From the NCBI GenBank assembly GCA_904066235.2, contig CAJFCV020000002.1, positions 7,254,001 to 7,318,000 on the forward strand: a stretch of DNA of 64,000 bases, read 5' to 3'. Shown here in pieces: positions 34,018 through 46,113 of the stretch. Origin of the DNA: Bursaphelenchus xylophilus (Eukaryota; Nematoda; Chromadorea; Rhabditida; Aphelenchoididae). Under the pieces are notes generated by a model, which was not told the origin of the DNA, ran no database searches, and saw only the letters and a program-made list of their open reading frames with translations. Positions within the stretch are counted from its first letter, which is position 1. Each line of letters starts with the position of its first letter. Made by a program: the position numbers and the translations under genes.

Positions 34018-34230
34018 ATCAGCAACTGTCAATGTACCTGAATGAACTGATACTTTTTGTGTCAACAGATGTGTTTTAACTTATTATTGCCAATGTATTT
34101 TTATTGTCAATGTTTTTTGATAAAGTTTCTGTTATCTATTGGCGATTCGAGTGTAAAAGGGACCATTTTTGGTGTATATTCTCCTCAGTATTGTAAGATG
34201 TCCGACATTGAATAATTAGACCGACCGTAG

Positions 34231-35153
34231 ATGCCGGTGGCCAAAGTCTCGGAGAATATTGAAGAAGAACAGGCCGAGAGGAGGGAATACGTGAAGAATA
34301 TTGGAATCGAATATAGATACGGATGTTATGAGGTATTTTTGGGGTTAAAGGTGACTTTGTTTTAGGAGAAGAGAGCAGAGTCGTGTCATATTCTGGGAGA
34401 TTACATGGAGGCGATTGAACAAAGCTTCTCCAAAGCATATCAGTTATATAAAGACAACTGTGAAGAGAGGAAATTCCCAAAAAGCTGTTATAAACTAGCG
34501 TTGTACACGTTGGTTGGGAAAGGTAAAATTACAGTATACGTGACTGTACCGTTGTAGAATGTGAACCAAGTCTGAAGAAGATGATAGAGCCTTTAAAAAT
34601 AGCTTGTGATGCAAAGGTGCCCCCAGCTTGTCGATATCTCTCACTAGTCTATTGGAATGGAGAACCAGATCGAGAGCCGGATTCCAACAAGGCTGAGGAA
34701 TATATGAAAAGGTAAGGAAAGGAGGCGATAACTGAAGAAAACTATTTAGGGCTTGCGAGTTAGAAGACTCCGAAGCTTGCTGGCTCTTAAGCACATGGTA
34801 CATCAACAGTGATAACTTTAAAGTCGTAAAAAAAGGCGTAAGAAAGGTGCGGAGTGGTTTTATTAACAATTCATGGTTACTTACATACATATTAATGACT
34901 ACTTTTGTAGGATATCAACATAAACCGAGATCGTCTTGGCCGTTTAGAAAAGGACATGACGAAAGCCTTGAAATACGCTGAACTGGCATGTGATCTGAAC
35001 ATTCCTCAGTCCTGTGTGAACGCAGCAAGGATACTCAAGATTGGCGATGGGGTTCCCAAGGATCTCGACAAGGCCAAACTTCTTTTGGACAAAGCTAAAG
35101 CAATTGCAGAGTCCATGAAAAAGGGCGATCTCACCTCGGATTATACCGGATGA
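34231..35153 (+). CDS. coa-7: Cytochrome c oxidase assembly factor 7 (Sel1-repeat)
   Basis: Five exons (34231-34332, 34366-34522, 34558-34711, 34750-34837, 34911-35153), 247 residues. Sel1-like repeats with paired Cys are clear: [35 protein letters not shown] and [25 protein letters not shown]7 is a mitochondrial intermembrane-space protein with disulfide-linked helical hairpins that supports complex IV assembly. The [13 protein letters not shown] start is of normal length for the family. AATAAAA lies near 35211. Candidate second gene of an operon behind rad-23. Confidence 0.85.
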
Positions 35154-35345
35154 CCTCATTTTAGATACTTTAGCTTGTTGTGGTTGACAATTAGGTCGGA
35201 TGTAAATTTAAATAAAACATTTGTTATGGCCAAATACGGAAAACGTGAAATTCAAATTTTCCAAGTAATTTTTTGGTTTTTTTTTGTTTGAAATATCACT
35301 TTGTTCATTTATTTTTCCACCACCAGTCCTCTTCTGCACACGCCA

Positions 35346-35988
35346 ATGCTCTGCCTAGCCTCATTCTTGTGGAATTGGATGTCCGGCTTGATCTACGTTA
35401 CTATCTTGCTCTTCCTGCACTCTTCCCTCTACATCTGCTGCTCTAAAGACCGCGTAGGTACCGTAGCTGCTAATTGAGATTTCCTTTTAACACTAGAATA
35501 GATGCCAAAAGCAAGGAAAGACTGGTCAATTGGATAGAGTGGGTCCTCACGGGGATATTGCGTGCAACAAGGGTTCTTGGAGATACGAAACTTCTCTAGC
35601 AGAAGATGAAATCAACAAGGAGAAGAGAACAGATGATACCAGAACCGCATTGGCAATTGCATCCCAGTCGAGTTTGGATGACAAGGTGGAGGAATTCGAG
35701 GAATGCGAAACTCAGCGAACTGAAAGCACAGCTAAAGGTAAGTTTAAATAAAAAAAATTACGATGGTTTAGATGTGGATGAGGAAGTTATTGCTCTCGAA
35801 TTTGATCAGAAACAAAAGCAAGCGGTCATTGAGGTAGGATGACAGTCAGACTGACATCATTTTCCCATTATTTTTAGTCACTCCACCGTTTTCTTGACAT
35901 CAGCAAAAACAGCAAAGGTCCTTTACAAGTCCGATGCAACACCAATGCACAGAATATCATCCTCCATGTTCGGAAAGTTAAACGTTGA
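35346..35988 (+). CDS. Uncharacterised single-pass membrane protein
   Basis: An ATG at 35346 opens with a hydrophobic segment (LIYVTILLFLHSSLYICC). Further exons are supported by frame: one to about 35737 (SWRYETSLAEDEINKEKR...), then 35772-35834 (DVDEEVIALEFDQK) and one ending at TGA 35988 (SLHRFLDISKNSKG...HVRKVKR). The junction between the membrane exon and the second exon is uncertain, because the obvious donor and acceptor do not keep frame. Either a weaker CCAAAAG acceptor is used or there are two genes. No family recognised. It follows coa-7 by 192 bp on the same strand. Confidence 0.4.
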
Positions 35989-36062
35989 CTGTTCAATAAA
36001 CAACAGTATTCACACATTTGATTGCGAAAGGGGATGTTTCGATGTTGCGTTATTATTTATTT

Positions 36063-37307
36063 TCAAAGCCTCTGACTGAGTCCCCACATCCACACTTTGG
36101 GTATTTTATCTATCCGAATGCATTTATCTCTGATGGCTCGTTGACTCAACCCAATGTCAGCTTCCTTTTGCTTCTTATACATCACATTGTAGACCTTATT
36201 TGTCAGTTTAAACAAAGACGTGGTGGGAATTGTAATGTTCAATCCGGTTATTTTAATCTTCATTTCTTCGGGAATCTTGTAGAAATCATCCTGTGGGATG
36301 TTTTTGAAAGCCAGATCTCCAAAAAACCATTTAGCGAAGGCCTCACTGAATGAATACCACGGGCCGAACTGGAGGAAGACGTTGAACACCTTCTCGTCAC
36401 CCCCGTGTCTTACTGTAGCGTTAGTCATCAGCCCGACGTCGAATTCAACTTCTCCTATAAATTGATCCGCGATTACCAGGGGCTTGAAAGTGTCACAGAG
36501 ATCGTCGGGCAAATGGCCGACATGCAATCCGGATGAAGCAGACTGTAAAAAAATAAGCTTAATATTCCGATGTCATAGTAGACATTAATACATAGGGAAT
36601 TGGTTGCTCCACTCTTTAAAATTCTTAGTCTAGCTCAGTAGGTATACTTGTTCTCCTACTTACTGTCGGACTGGAAGGAACGAACGTAACAAATCTCCCA
36701 AGACTTTGATTCGCTTTAAACATTGAATCGAAAACATGGAGGCCACCAAATCTCATCGGGAAGTAACCATCTACAATGTTGAAAGTGTTCTGCTCCAGAA
36801 AGTGGGAGTCCAATTGTTCTTTCGGATTCGGGGTAAAGACCATTACATTCCCTTCGAATTTGAGGCTACTTATCTAATATCGTAATTTTAGGATTGCCAT
36901 AGCGAAAACAAACTTTTAATGGGACATTTGAAAATCTGTAAGACTCCAGCCCGGGTTGATATTTGTGAGGACCACTTCTGTCATAGGTTCTGAAAGTAGC
37001 TGGATATTATAGTAGATACTGATAGTAAAACTGACGGGCCATCATAGAATCCGACGATGTCTCTTCCCGCAAGACACTTCCGTCCAACGCATTCCCTTCC
37101 AAATACCATTATCTCGTCTGTCAAAGTTGTCAATTCCAAATTGTACATATGCCATTCTGGTCCCACAATCAAAGTGATGACGCCAAATTCTGATTACTTA
37201 ATTAATACTAATAATATATTCAAGCTACCTGACAAATATTGAGAGGGACTGTCGATTAAAGCTGCCGAAAAATGAATCAATTGGAAAAGAAGAAGATACG
37301 AAGTCAT
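36063..37307 (-). CDS. Secreted nematode protein, CUB-like
   Basis: Five exons on the minus strand (37229-37307, 37036-37189, 36914-36989, 36664-36873, 36063-36542), 332 residues. A signal peptide (SYLLLFQLIHFSAA) is followed by a region resembling nematode CUB-like domains: GVITLIVGPEWHMYNLELTTLTDEIMVFG cut across a Cys pair, then VGFYDGP. A second beta-rich half follows (VFTPNPKEQLDSHF, FGPWYSFSEAFAKWFFGDLAF). It is probably extracellular. The domain call is tentative; the exon model is well supported by phase. It ends 75 bp from the stop of the opposing gene. Confidence 0.6.
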
Positions 37308-37411
37308 GGTTTTAGAAATTATTCTTCAAAAGGGAAAGGAGCTCTTTGTTCAGCCAAATTAAAATTAACGACATTCGAATATTTTTGAATAACAAACGGA
37401 ACCTGATCATA

Positions 37412-38211
37412 ATGAACAGGGTCCGAAGTGCCCCAAGTGACTTCCAAAACTTTAATTTTTTCATTCAAAAAGTGATTATTTTTGGAACAACCCAATCCGA
37501 AGTCATTCCGAGATTGTCGGTAGTTCCTGAAACAGTAACGAACGAGATGGATGCATTCTGGGAAGTCGTCTCCTTCTGGACTCTTCAATCGATCATCCTA
37601 ATATCAATAACATTCTTTTGTGGATCAAATAAGGTATAAGGACATCTTGAATCGGATTAAATAATTATATTTTATTTTTTGCGGGAACTTTCTTGTATTT
37701 AGAAATCCAAACCTCCGGCTACTACTCCAAATGGAGGGATTCCCACTGCTCCCAATCAGCCAAATCCAAACGATCCAGGCAAAAAAAGTGAAAATGTTCC
37801 AGGCAAAGGTGAAGAGGAGAAAAAATCGAAAAAAGATGGAGACAAAAAGGAGAACGAAAAGAAAGAAGATAAGGGAAAAAAGGAAGAAATGAAAGAGCAG
37901 AAAAAAGAAAACAAAAAAGATGACAAGGACGTAAGAGCAGATCCATTTACTAAACGTAACATTCCAGAAGCCCCGATCTGCCGTCGCTGTTCCCACAGTG
38001 AGGCCAGCCCCAAACACGGACAAAGGAGGAGACAACGAAAAAAATCTGGTCTCGAATCCAATCGTCAGCAATGTCACCGAATTGGTAAACATTTTATAGT
38101 CTTCGTTTTGTTATTTATAATATTTTACAGTATCCCACAGTGGTCAAGAATGTGGAAGATCTGCCCATTGAGAAGACCCAAGCGTCCGTTCAAAATTCTG
38201 CAAAGAAATGA
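37412..38211 (+). CDS. Lysine-rich single-pass membrane protein
   Basis: Four exons, each a multiple of three (37412-37633, 37703-37930, 37968-38084, 38131-38211), 215 residues. A hydrophobic segment (LQSIILISITFFCG) lies near residues 58-72. A Pro/Asn-rich stretch follows, then an extreme Lys/Glu/Asp region (exon 2) and a moderately polar tail. This looks like a type of membrane-anchored disordered tail; no known domain. Its ATG is only 104 bp from that of the divergent CUB-like gene. Confidence 0.6.
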
Positions 38212-38354
38212 TGGCCAGCCAAGGACAAGAAAACAAGTGTTACTGGTTACCTTTATTTCAAAAAAAAAACAGATAGTAGTAGATTAGAAACTGAGCATTC
38301 GAATAAAATTACAGACATATTGCAATAGTGTTAGGAATGAGAGAAGATGGCCGT

Positions 38355-39233
38355 TTAATGTTGTTGCTCACTCAAGGCCGAATGCCAGAAACATCCCTTC
38401 ATCTGCTCGAAGCGATCGTAGCAAGAAGCATAGCTGAAGTCGAGCTGGGTGACGTTGCCAGGTCTCTGATCACAGAAGGTCAAGCACTTGTCTCCCGCCA
38501 AAGTTGTCTGGACTCCATTGCGGACACAACACGCACGATGGTCACGGCCTCGGGCAGCGCAGAATTGCAGTTCGGCGGCGGCTTCGATTGGACAGGCGTC
38601 GGTTTTGAAGTACATAGACATCAACTGAAAAGGTAACAAGTAAAAGATGTATGAAATAGTAACTTACAGACTCCTTGGTGTACTTGTTGTAATTGCATTT
38701 GCTCAAACAGGCATCTGGGAGTCCACGGTCTTCACAACATTCAAAGAACATCTGGTTGGGGTCCTAAGAAAAATCAAGTGATTAGAAATGAATGACGATT
38801 TCAAATAAAGGTGATTTAAAGATAATTCACCTTTGGGAGGTTGGCCTGCGCCTTTTGGAAGCGATGGGAACCAAAAAGAAGAGGTTGTTTCTCATCGACA
38901 TTAACAGTGTTGGAACTATGAGCACGAGCACGACGACGGGCACAGCCATAATGTCCACAACTGTAGCCGGGAGAACATCCTCCACCACAGGAGACTGGAG
39001 GAGGGGAGTAACATCCACCACCTCCGCCACAGACTCCGGAGCCAATACACTGAAAGGTGGAAGATGTTAGGAAATGTGTGAACAGCGAAAAAATAAGTAA
39101 TGTCAAAATAGATAAAATAACATTGACTCAGTGGTCAAGACCAGATGCTACAGTAACCTACAGCATCAACGTTGATTACAAGAACGGCACAGAGGGTAGC
39201 CAAGACGAAGAGACAAGGCACCAGGGAAGCCAT
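38355..39233 (-). CDS. Secreted DB-module Cys-rich protein
   Basis: Four exons on the minus strand, all multiples of three (39162-39233, 38831-39049, 38668-38763, 38355-38624), 218 residues. A signal peptide (LVPCLFVLATLCAVLVI) is followed by a Gly/Cys-rich segment, then about 110 residues with the nematode DB-module Cys pattern: FFECCEDRGLPDACLSKC, FCAARGRDHRACC, CLTFCDQ and CYDRFEQMKGCF. DB-module proteins are secreted and little understood; some bind immunoglobulin-type cell-surface receptors. Exon 1 uses the GTAGGT donor (39161) because it keeps frame; the alternative one base on does not. Confidence 0.8.
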
Positions 39234-41272
39234 GTTTTCTGATGGATGAGCGAATGACTTTGTGACGTTGATTCGGGCACTTCAGATGGCTTAAAAGCAG
39301 ATGAGTAGAAGCCCGCCCCAATACGGATTCCAGGCGATGGTTCGTCAATCCGGAACGAGTTCAGGTGAGGGAAGGGGGGGGGGGGGGAAAGCGAAAGGGA
39401 TGAGGGAATGGGTTTGGCGCTTTGAGCCGGATTTCCAGAAGAATAAGATGGTGACGATGATGCATCGCAGGTGAGGTGAGGAGCCCAACCACGAGCTGAG
39501 ACCGACGACAAGACGATGCCATCTTCCCCTTCTCTCATCCGCCAATCCAATTTACGCGAACAAAAAAAACAGAAAGCAATAAACGAATCCCAGATGACAT
39601 GGGGACTCCAGGAGGATCCAATCCCCCGATTTTATGACCCATTCTCAGAATTATTCAGGTAAACATGCCACAAGAAAGCCATCTTCAACACACACACACC
39701 ATCCACAATCTTATCGGATGTCATGAGAACGGCCATCTGAAGCCGGTTTCTGGAACATATAGAACCCACCAGAGAGTATCATCGATGAGGTTACTGTATT
39801 TACAGAAAGACTCTACAAACTCTTTTTTCCTCTGCGAAATACAATAATTCCATAAGTTTCCATTCCCATTACCAGTACATTATTAACGTCGTGTTTTCGT
39901 TTACACGTAAGATGAAATCCTTTGATTTCGAAAACCAAAGAAGTCCCTTCTTCCATACCTTTGTTTTCCCTTACAAAAAACGCCATCGTTTTCACGGCGC
40001 TTCACTCGGCTCGCCTCAATTATTATTACCTTGAATGCGATGCACGATATTGCGCAAACCATATACAGGCACGTATTTCATAAGAGTTGCGGTTTTGAGT
40101 ACAGTAAGAAGAGTAAGAAGCGCTAATAAACGAGTTGTTGAATGTGTTCTTTTTATTGGGTCCTTTGATTGACATCCGGTTGTACAACAAGAATTGAATT
40201 TGTCTTCTTTGATTTAAAGTGGTTGTAATTGGACTCCGGGATGAGTTGTATGAAAAAGCCTTGAGAAGCGTTGATCCGTTGAACGGACGCAACATCCGAG
40301 CCGGATAATCGCCAGCGACCATGTTTTACAAGGAGTCAATGCCAAGGACGCCCTTCCAAACCGGATTCCAGCTCGTTTTCTTTTTTCTGTCACAAAGTTG
40401 TATGTCAAAAAAGGATGGGCATGACTCAATAATTACCCGACCGAGTGAGAATGGACATCCCTCCGTTTGAAGACGACATTTAAAGCTGCTTATTGCATAA
40501 CAGGCCGTAATTAGAGTTGCATTGCTTCAGGGGATTGTGAATGTTGACTTTGGAAAGTACGGGAAAAGGTATGTTATACCCGAATTATAGTCATGGGGTG
40601 ATAATCATACAGGTCAAACATCCAATTAGAGATTCTGTATGACCAAAAAGATTGTGTAAACAAGACAGAGGTTACTAGAAGAGCACAGGGAAAACCAGTT
40701 TTGAATATTGGATTCTCAGCCTCAGACTTCTGGGTTTCGTTCCCTGCGACAACATTCAGATTTTAATTAATTCTCCGATTGTGTGCAAATTCTCAAGGAT
40801 TAGCGGTAGATCACATTGCTCATGGCATGCGTCACTCATCGAGAGGCCATCGAATCCCTCAAGAAGACATTTCGTCCAAATCAAGATGACATTTATTATC
40901 CATGCGTTCAAAAAATCTCGCCTCTTTTACCGCGCAAAATGAGTGGCGGCCGAAAAGTCTTCAGGCCAGCCAGAGAAGAATAAGGAGAAGGAAAGGAGGA
41001 GATGGTGCGTGAGAAAGGCGATGCCTCCGAACGAATTCCTTACTCTGCCGGGCCGCCCTTCCGGCCGGTCGATGCCCTGAGGGCTTCTCTCTTATTCGCC
41101 TGAAGCCAACTCCCGTTTCTTTTTTTTATGAATTCAGAAGTCTTTTCCCCTCAAGACATTTAACCCCAAGAAGAATGACCTTCCGAGATTAGGCGCTTGA
41201 TTTCCCGGGACAAACTCAGAACCTCAATTCTTTCTTGCCCTCAAGGCATAGTGGAAAACAAGAAGTGATATT
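39234..41272. other. Large intergenic region
   Basis: About 2 kb. Contains a G-tract of about 15 (near 39376-39388), a (CA)n stretch near 39690 and a GC-rich patch near 41050. Open frames here have no family resemblance. It probably holds the 5' regions of the DB-module and alpha-2/delta genes. Confidence 0.4.
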
Positions 41273-44200
41273 ATGCTGATACAGTACCTCATCACACTGC
41301 CATTACTACCTCTGATTCTGAGTCTGAATGAAGATCGCCTTCTAGATTCCTTGCATCAGATTAATCAAAAATGGGATCAAATATTCGAGAAGACCGCGTT
41401 TCTCGACGTTCTCCAAAAGGTATAACGTTTTTGAAATCACTAATTTTAAGTATTTTACATCCAAAAAATTTACAGAATATTGCAAATAATGTCATCGTTT
41501 CTTTATACGTTTATCGTTTAGGGGATTGAAAATGAAGTAAATGGAAAATTGACCCGGACGAATGTTGATTTCGGCTCCTACACAAAACAAATCTCAGAAA
41601 ACTTGAACGATTTCTTCGAAAAAAAGATCAGTTCACTGAGGGTAAGTAACAAATTCCATGTTTTATAGGTTTAGAAAATTATAAAAGTAACGGAGAAAGC
41701 AACAACAGGCGTGGACTACAACCAAAGATGGATCCAGGTAAACCCTTTTAATAATAACGGTTTCTTTTCACCTAAACGTTTGCACTTACAAAGAATTCCA
41801 TTGACAAATTTTATGGCCTAAGGTTTTATTAATTTTATTAATTGATTTTTGGCAGGATGAATACGAATGTTACAATTTTATGAAAAGAATAAACAATTCG
41901 GACCTCTATTTCATGGATGTTAGTTCCCAGAAATCAGGAGTTCATGTGAATGTGGAATCATTCAAATGTGGTAAGAGTACCGTTACTTTCAATAACATTA
42001 TTATTCATCAGATGAGACGGTGATTAGAGATTTCGAATGGACGGGGAAGGAAGAGATTGAACGGGTTTTACAGGAGAATTTAAATGGAGATCCGACCATC
42101 CAGCGACAATATATTGGGACTTATAGCGGACTGACCCGAGTCTACCCATCATTTCGATGGGAATCCGAGCCCAGTTTGGTGACTATAGATCTCTTCGATC
42201 CTAGATTTCGTCCTTGGTTTGTTGCCGCCGAATCAGCGCCTAAGGACATATTGTTCTTGCTGGATTAGTATGTTGTAAATTGATGTGAAACTTTTAAAAT
42301 AATTTTCGAAACTAGTGGTTTTAGACTCGTTTTGCTTTTTTGTTAACAGGGGAAGTACTCCAAGTGCGACGCTCAGATTTTCTTTAAATTTTGCACACAC
42401 GTCGGGTATGGACAAAATATCAATTCCTGAAAGTTTTAGCTCGCGCTTTGCGGGCGCCGCCGAGATATCGAACGATTTTTGTCGCCGAGAGAGCACGCTA
42501 AACGCGGAGTGCGGTCAGAGAGAAAAGCGCTTTTTGGCCATAACTTTGGCAGTTTCGTGCGGAAAAATGCGATTTTTTGTAGAAACATTTTCCTTTACAG
42601 TTGAAATAGGCATGAAACTTTTCGTGCCGGAATTCGGCAAAAAGTCCTAAATTTTCGCCGACTTTCGATCTAAAAATCTCGGGTGTTTCTGCAAAGCGCG
42701 AGCTAGGATTCTCGCATATATCTTAGAAAAAATTATTCTAAATTTGTGCCAAGTTTCATCAAAATCTGAGCGTCGCACTTGGAGTACTTCCCCTAAGATT
42801 ACTATTATAATAGATCGCAATTCTATTTGCTTTTCAGTAGCGGCTCTGTGAAAGGACAAACCCTTCATTTGAACAAGATGATCATCATGTATATCCTCAC
42901 AACTCTGACCCCTAATGATTACTTCAATGCCGTTTGGTACAACAGTAAAAGGGAGATGTTATTGTCTTCTTGTTCGGGCGATAGTTTCATACCGGCTACA
43001 ACCCGAAACAAGCGGATCTTTCAACACATGCTGGATAAGATTGAAGAGAAAGACCAAGCCACATTGCCTCCGGCTGTTAATATGAGCTTAAACCAGTTTG
43101 TCTCGGTAAGTAAAAGTTTGGAGGATTTGTGACCTACTTGTTACGCAGGCTTACATAATTTTGTTTAAGGAATCCTACAGAAAAGCGTATAAGAAAAGGC
43201 AAACAAGTGGAGGACACAAGGCGATCATGTTATTCACCGATGGGGTCGAGTTCTGGCCAATCCAAGAGATCAAATCATTTAGGAAAAATTATCCGAAAGA
43301 AAAGGTAAGCGATCTATTAAAGTATAATCGAATCCGTTTCTAGGTCCGAATTTTCGGCTATTCCATGGGTTACGGTACCGGGCACATCCCTGCCCTAGAT
43401 TGGATCTCCTGTGAAACCGATGGGACGTATTCCATCGTCGATTCCATCTCTGATGTTCGAATGCAATCCCGGGCATACCTGACCAAATTAGTGAAGCCTT
43501 TGGCCGATGAATTGGGCACCATCAGTCCGGAAGATCGTCCTCCAGTCTTCTCGTATCCTTATATGGACACCCAAGGTGAGGGAGGAGTCATCAGTATATC
43601 TTCACCTGTTCTCAACTTCATGGATAATGTAACTGCGGAGACCAACAGTCTTCTGGGCGTTGCTTCCATTGATATTACATTGGAAAGTCTAAGATTACTG
43701 GCCAAAGGGAATGAAGGAATGTATGCATTCATAATAGACAACAACGGAATTGTTTTCTATCATCCCAAACTGAAACTACCTCCAAGGGAAGTGTATTCAG
43801 TAAGAAGAACGGCCTGTCATAATGTGAAGGGGAACATTAGACACGGAACTCGAGTCCAATATGGGCCGGCTGATGAGAGAGTGAAGAAAATCATGGGATT
43901 AATTGATTCAATATTCACTTTGGACGTCGTAAGTACTAACGGATAACGTTGCAAGGTGTTGTAGTTGGAACTAGAGACAGATCACACCGAGAGATTCAAG
44001 AAATTCAGAGACAAGATGATCAAAGGAGATTGCAATGAGGTCGTGGATGACGTAAGATTATATAATTATTATGCAATCACTAATTTGCAGGGTAACAAGC
44101 AATACAAATGCGCCAAGATTAAGGATACACCGTTAACGATTGGATTTGTCTGGAATAAAAAGACAAGTATTGTTGATTTGGATGAAGAGAGCAAAGAAAT

Positions 44201-45928
44201 TTTGTTCGAAGAAAATGATCTGGTCGCCGATTGGGTTAGACAACCGTAAGGGAACACTTAAGTCGTCTGAATATATACCTTTAGATCCCTATGTTCTGAA
44301 TTCCTGAGCGTGAACCCTCTTTTTTCCCAATACGAAAGTCTGATGGATTTGGCCGAGAAAGAGGCTGAATGCATGTCCTTAAGGGATCGGAAACTGTTAT
44401 CCACATTCCATCGAGGAGTTAGCGAATGGCGTCAACAGTGGCCATATCTCGATTTGAATCAGACTTGTGAAGTTCACACTAGTATCACTGATGAGGCAAG
44501 ACATCCACACTTTCACTCAGCGTTTGTGGAGACCCTACCGGGCGTGGTCACGTTCTATCCAGCATGGTAAGTAAAGCTTAGCATAATATGTTTATTGGAC
44601 CTGGTTATAGTCATAACAAGAGTATTCAACACTTTTACGAGGACCAACCCCAACTTCTAAGTCGGCCCACAGACACTACATCAACCAAAGTACGGATGGA
44701 TCCGTTCTCGCAGTTAGTCACCACATATCGTGAGATCACCGACAAGGACACGCAGTCTGTCATTGCTGTGATCGGAGCACAATGGGACAAGACAATCTTC
44801 TCGGAACTCTTCAACGATGCTTTAGAGAATGATGATGGGCTGGCCGACTGCAGAAACAATGGAGTCAAATGCATATTAGTAACAAATGATCTGTTTATAT
44901 TAGGGAGTAAACTTCCTTTGAATAACATACACTTGTCTACAACAGAACCAGAACTTTTACATCATCTAATTGGACAGAAAGTTGTTGAGATGTGAGTCTT
45001 ATTCCCGACGATGACAGCCGAATCCAATATTTTCAGAGGTCGACGACAAGATTACCAAGCTGAATGTGGGATCAGTGACCGGAGATACGACAAGGTCCGG
45101 GGAAATACCAGCCTTTCATTCCGACCTCTCACAATTTTCAGCAATTTAATAAACATACTGATCAGTCTTATGTAAGTATAAATTTGATGTCTGAAATTAA
45201 TCCGTATGATTTTAGATACTCTTTCATATCAGTCGAAAGTAAGCCGTATTATCAGAACCAGACTTGTCATTTCCAACGGCGAGATTTTATTGAACAATGT
45301 GTTGTGGAGGAAAATTACTTTACACTTAAGTCGATGCAGAAGGTGACAGTCCGATACAAAGTAAAGAAGAATTGTTATCACACAGGAACCATTCTACCAA
45401 GTCCAGATAAGAGGCTGAATCTCATCGTTATCGAAGGATTTTGTGAGTCCGATCCATCGCTGGCAAAGAAACTGTCTATTCAATACGAGTACCGGCCTTA
45501 CAGAGGTAAAAAATGATTAGATGTCACCCTTCCCCATTTTCAGTAGATGATTGTACCCTTTCTAATCTTACTTACCGAGCCCGGCCAACAATTATCTTCA
45601 ATGAAAAGAACGAAGTAAGTCTCCGAAACGAGTACAGGGTGTGGCAATTTTGTAGCCCAATTTTTTCTAAGTAATCAGTCTGCATTTTTGTTTGGTACCG
45701 TTGTAAAAATCCGGAGATTTCGTCACTTTCATGGTGAATATAAAAAATCGCGAAATCCTACCTCATTTTGTCTATAACTCTTGACACCTTTCTTTGGAGA
45801 CAGGGCTACAAAATTGCCGCACCCTCTCTATCTTACTGTAGGTGCCACATCCCGACAAATGCTCAGACACGGCTGGATTGAAGATCTCAATACTTCTTAT
45901 GATAGCTGCGGTGCTAATCGTACACTAG
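41273..45928 (+). CDS. Voltage-gated calcium channel alpha-2/delta subunit
   Basis: Sixteen exons with consistent phases from ATG 41273 to TAG 45926, about 1,065 residues. Order: signal peptide; an N-terminal VWA_N region (ECYNFMKRIN, IGTYSGLTRVYP, FDPRFRPWF); a VWA domain with an intact MIDAS motif DYSGS after ILFLL; then Cache-like domains (GVASIDITLESL, GMYAFIIDNNGIVFYHP); a Cys-rich delta part; and a C-terminal hydrophobic tail (ISILLMIAAVLIV) suited to a GPI signal or membrane anchor. The subunit promotes surface expression of Cav channels at synapses and in muscle. The MIDAS codons are split by intron 5, which carries a 447-bp MITE. C. elegans has two paralogues, unc-36 and tag-180; I cannot choose between them. 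Confidence 0.92.
42348..42794. mobile_element. 447-bp MITE, copy 1
   Basis: Perfect terminal inverted repeats of about 34 bp, starting AGGGGAAGTACTCCAAGTGC and ending with the complement. It lies in intron 5 of the alpha-2/delta gene. A copy of identical length in reverse orientation is at 47621-48067. No transposase. Target duplication not resolved. Confidence 0.85.
45636..45825. mobile_element. 190-bp MITE in the last alpha-2/delta intron
   Basis: Inverted ends AGGGTGTGGCAATTTTGTAG and CTACAAAATTGCCGCACCCT, one mismatch, enclosing about 145 bp. It explains why this intron (45615-45841) is long compared with its neighbours. Confidence 0.7.
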
Positions 45929-46113
45929 GAAGTCGTCACTGAATACATTAATTTATTTTAATGACAGGATAAACGAGTAACTTTCAGAAATATGCGACAC
46001 AACCATGGTGAATAATACACAACATATAAAAAATATTCAACAATGACACCGAGCCAGAGAATGGAAAGTGAGATAATAGGTAGAAAGTAATAACAATCAC
46101 AACAACAATATTC

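Noticed and set aside
40026..40322. A 98-codon minus-strand frame
   Set aside because: No splice or family support and no hydrophobic or domain pattern; likely chance.
42315..42868. Open frames inside and over the 447-bp element, repeated at 47510-47803
   Set aside because: The same frames appear in both MITE copies and do not resemble a transposase.
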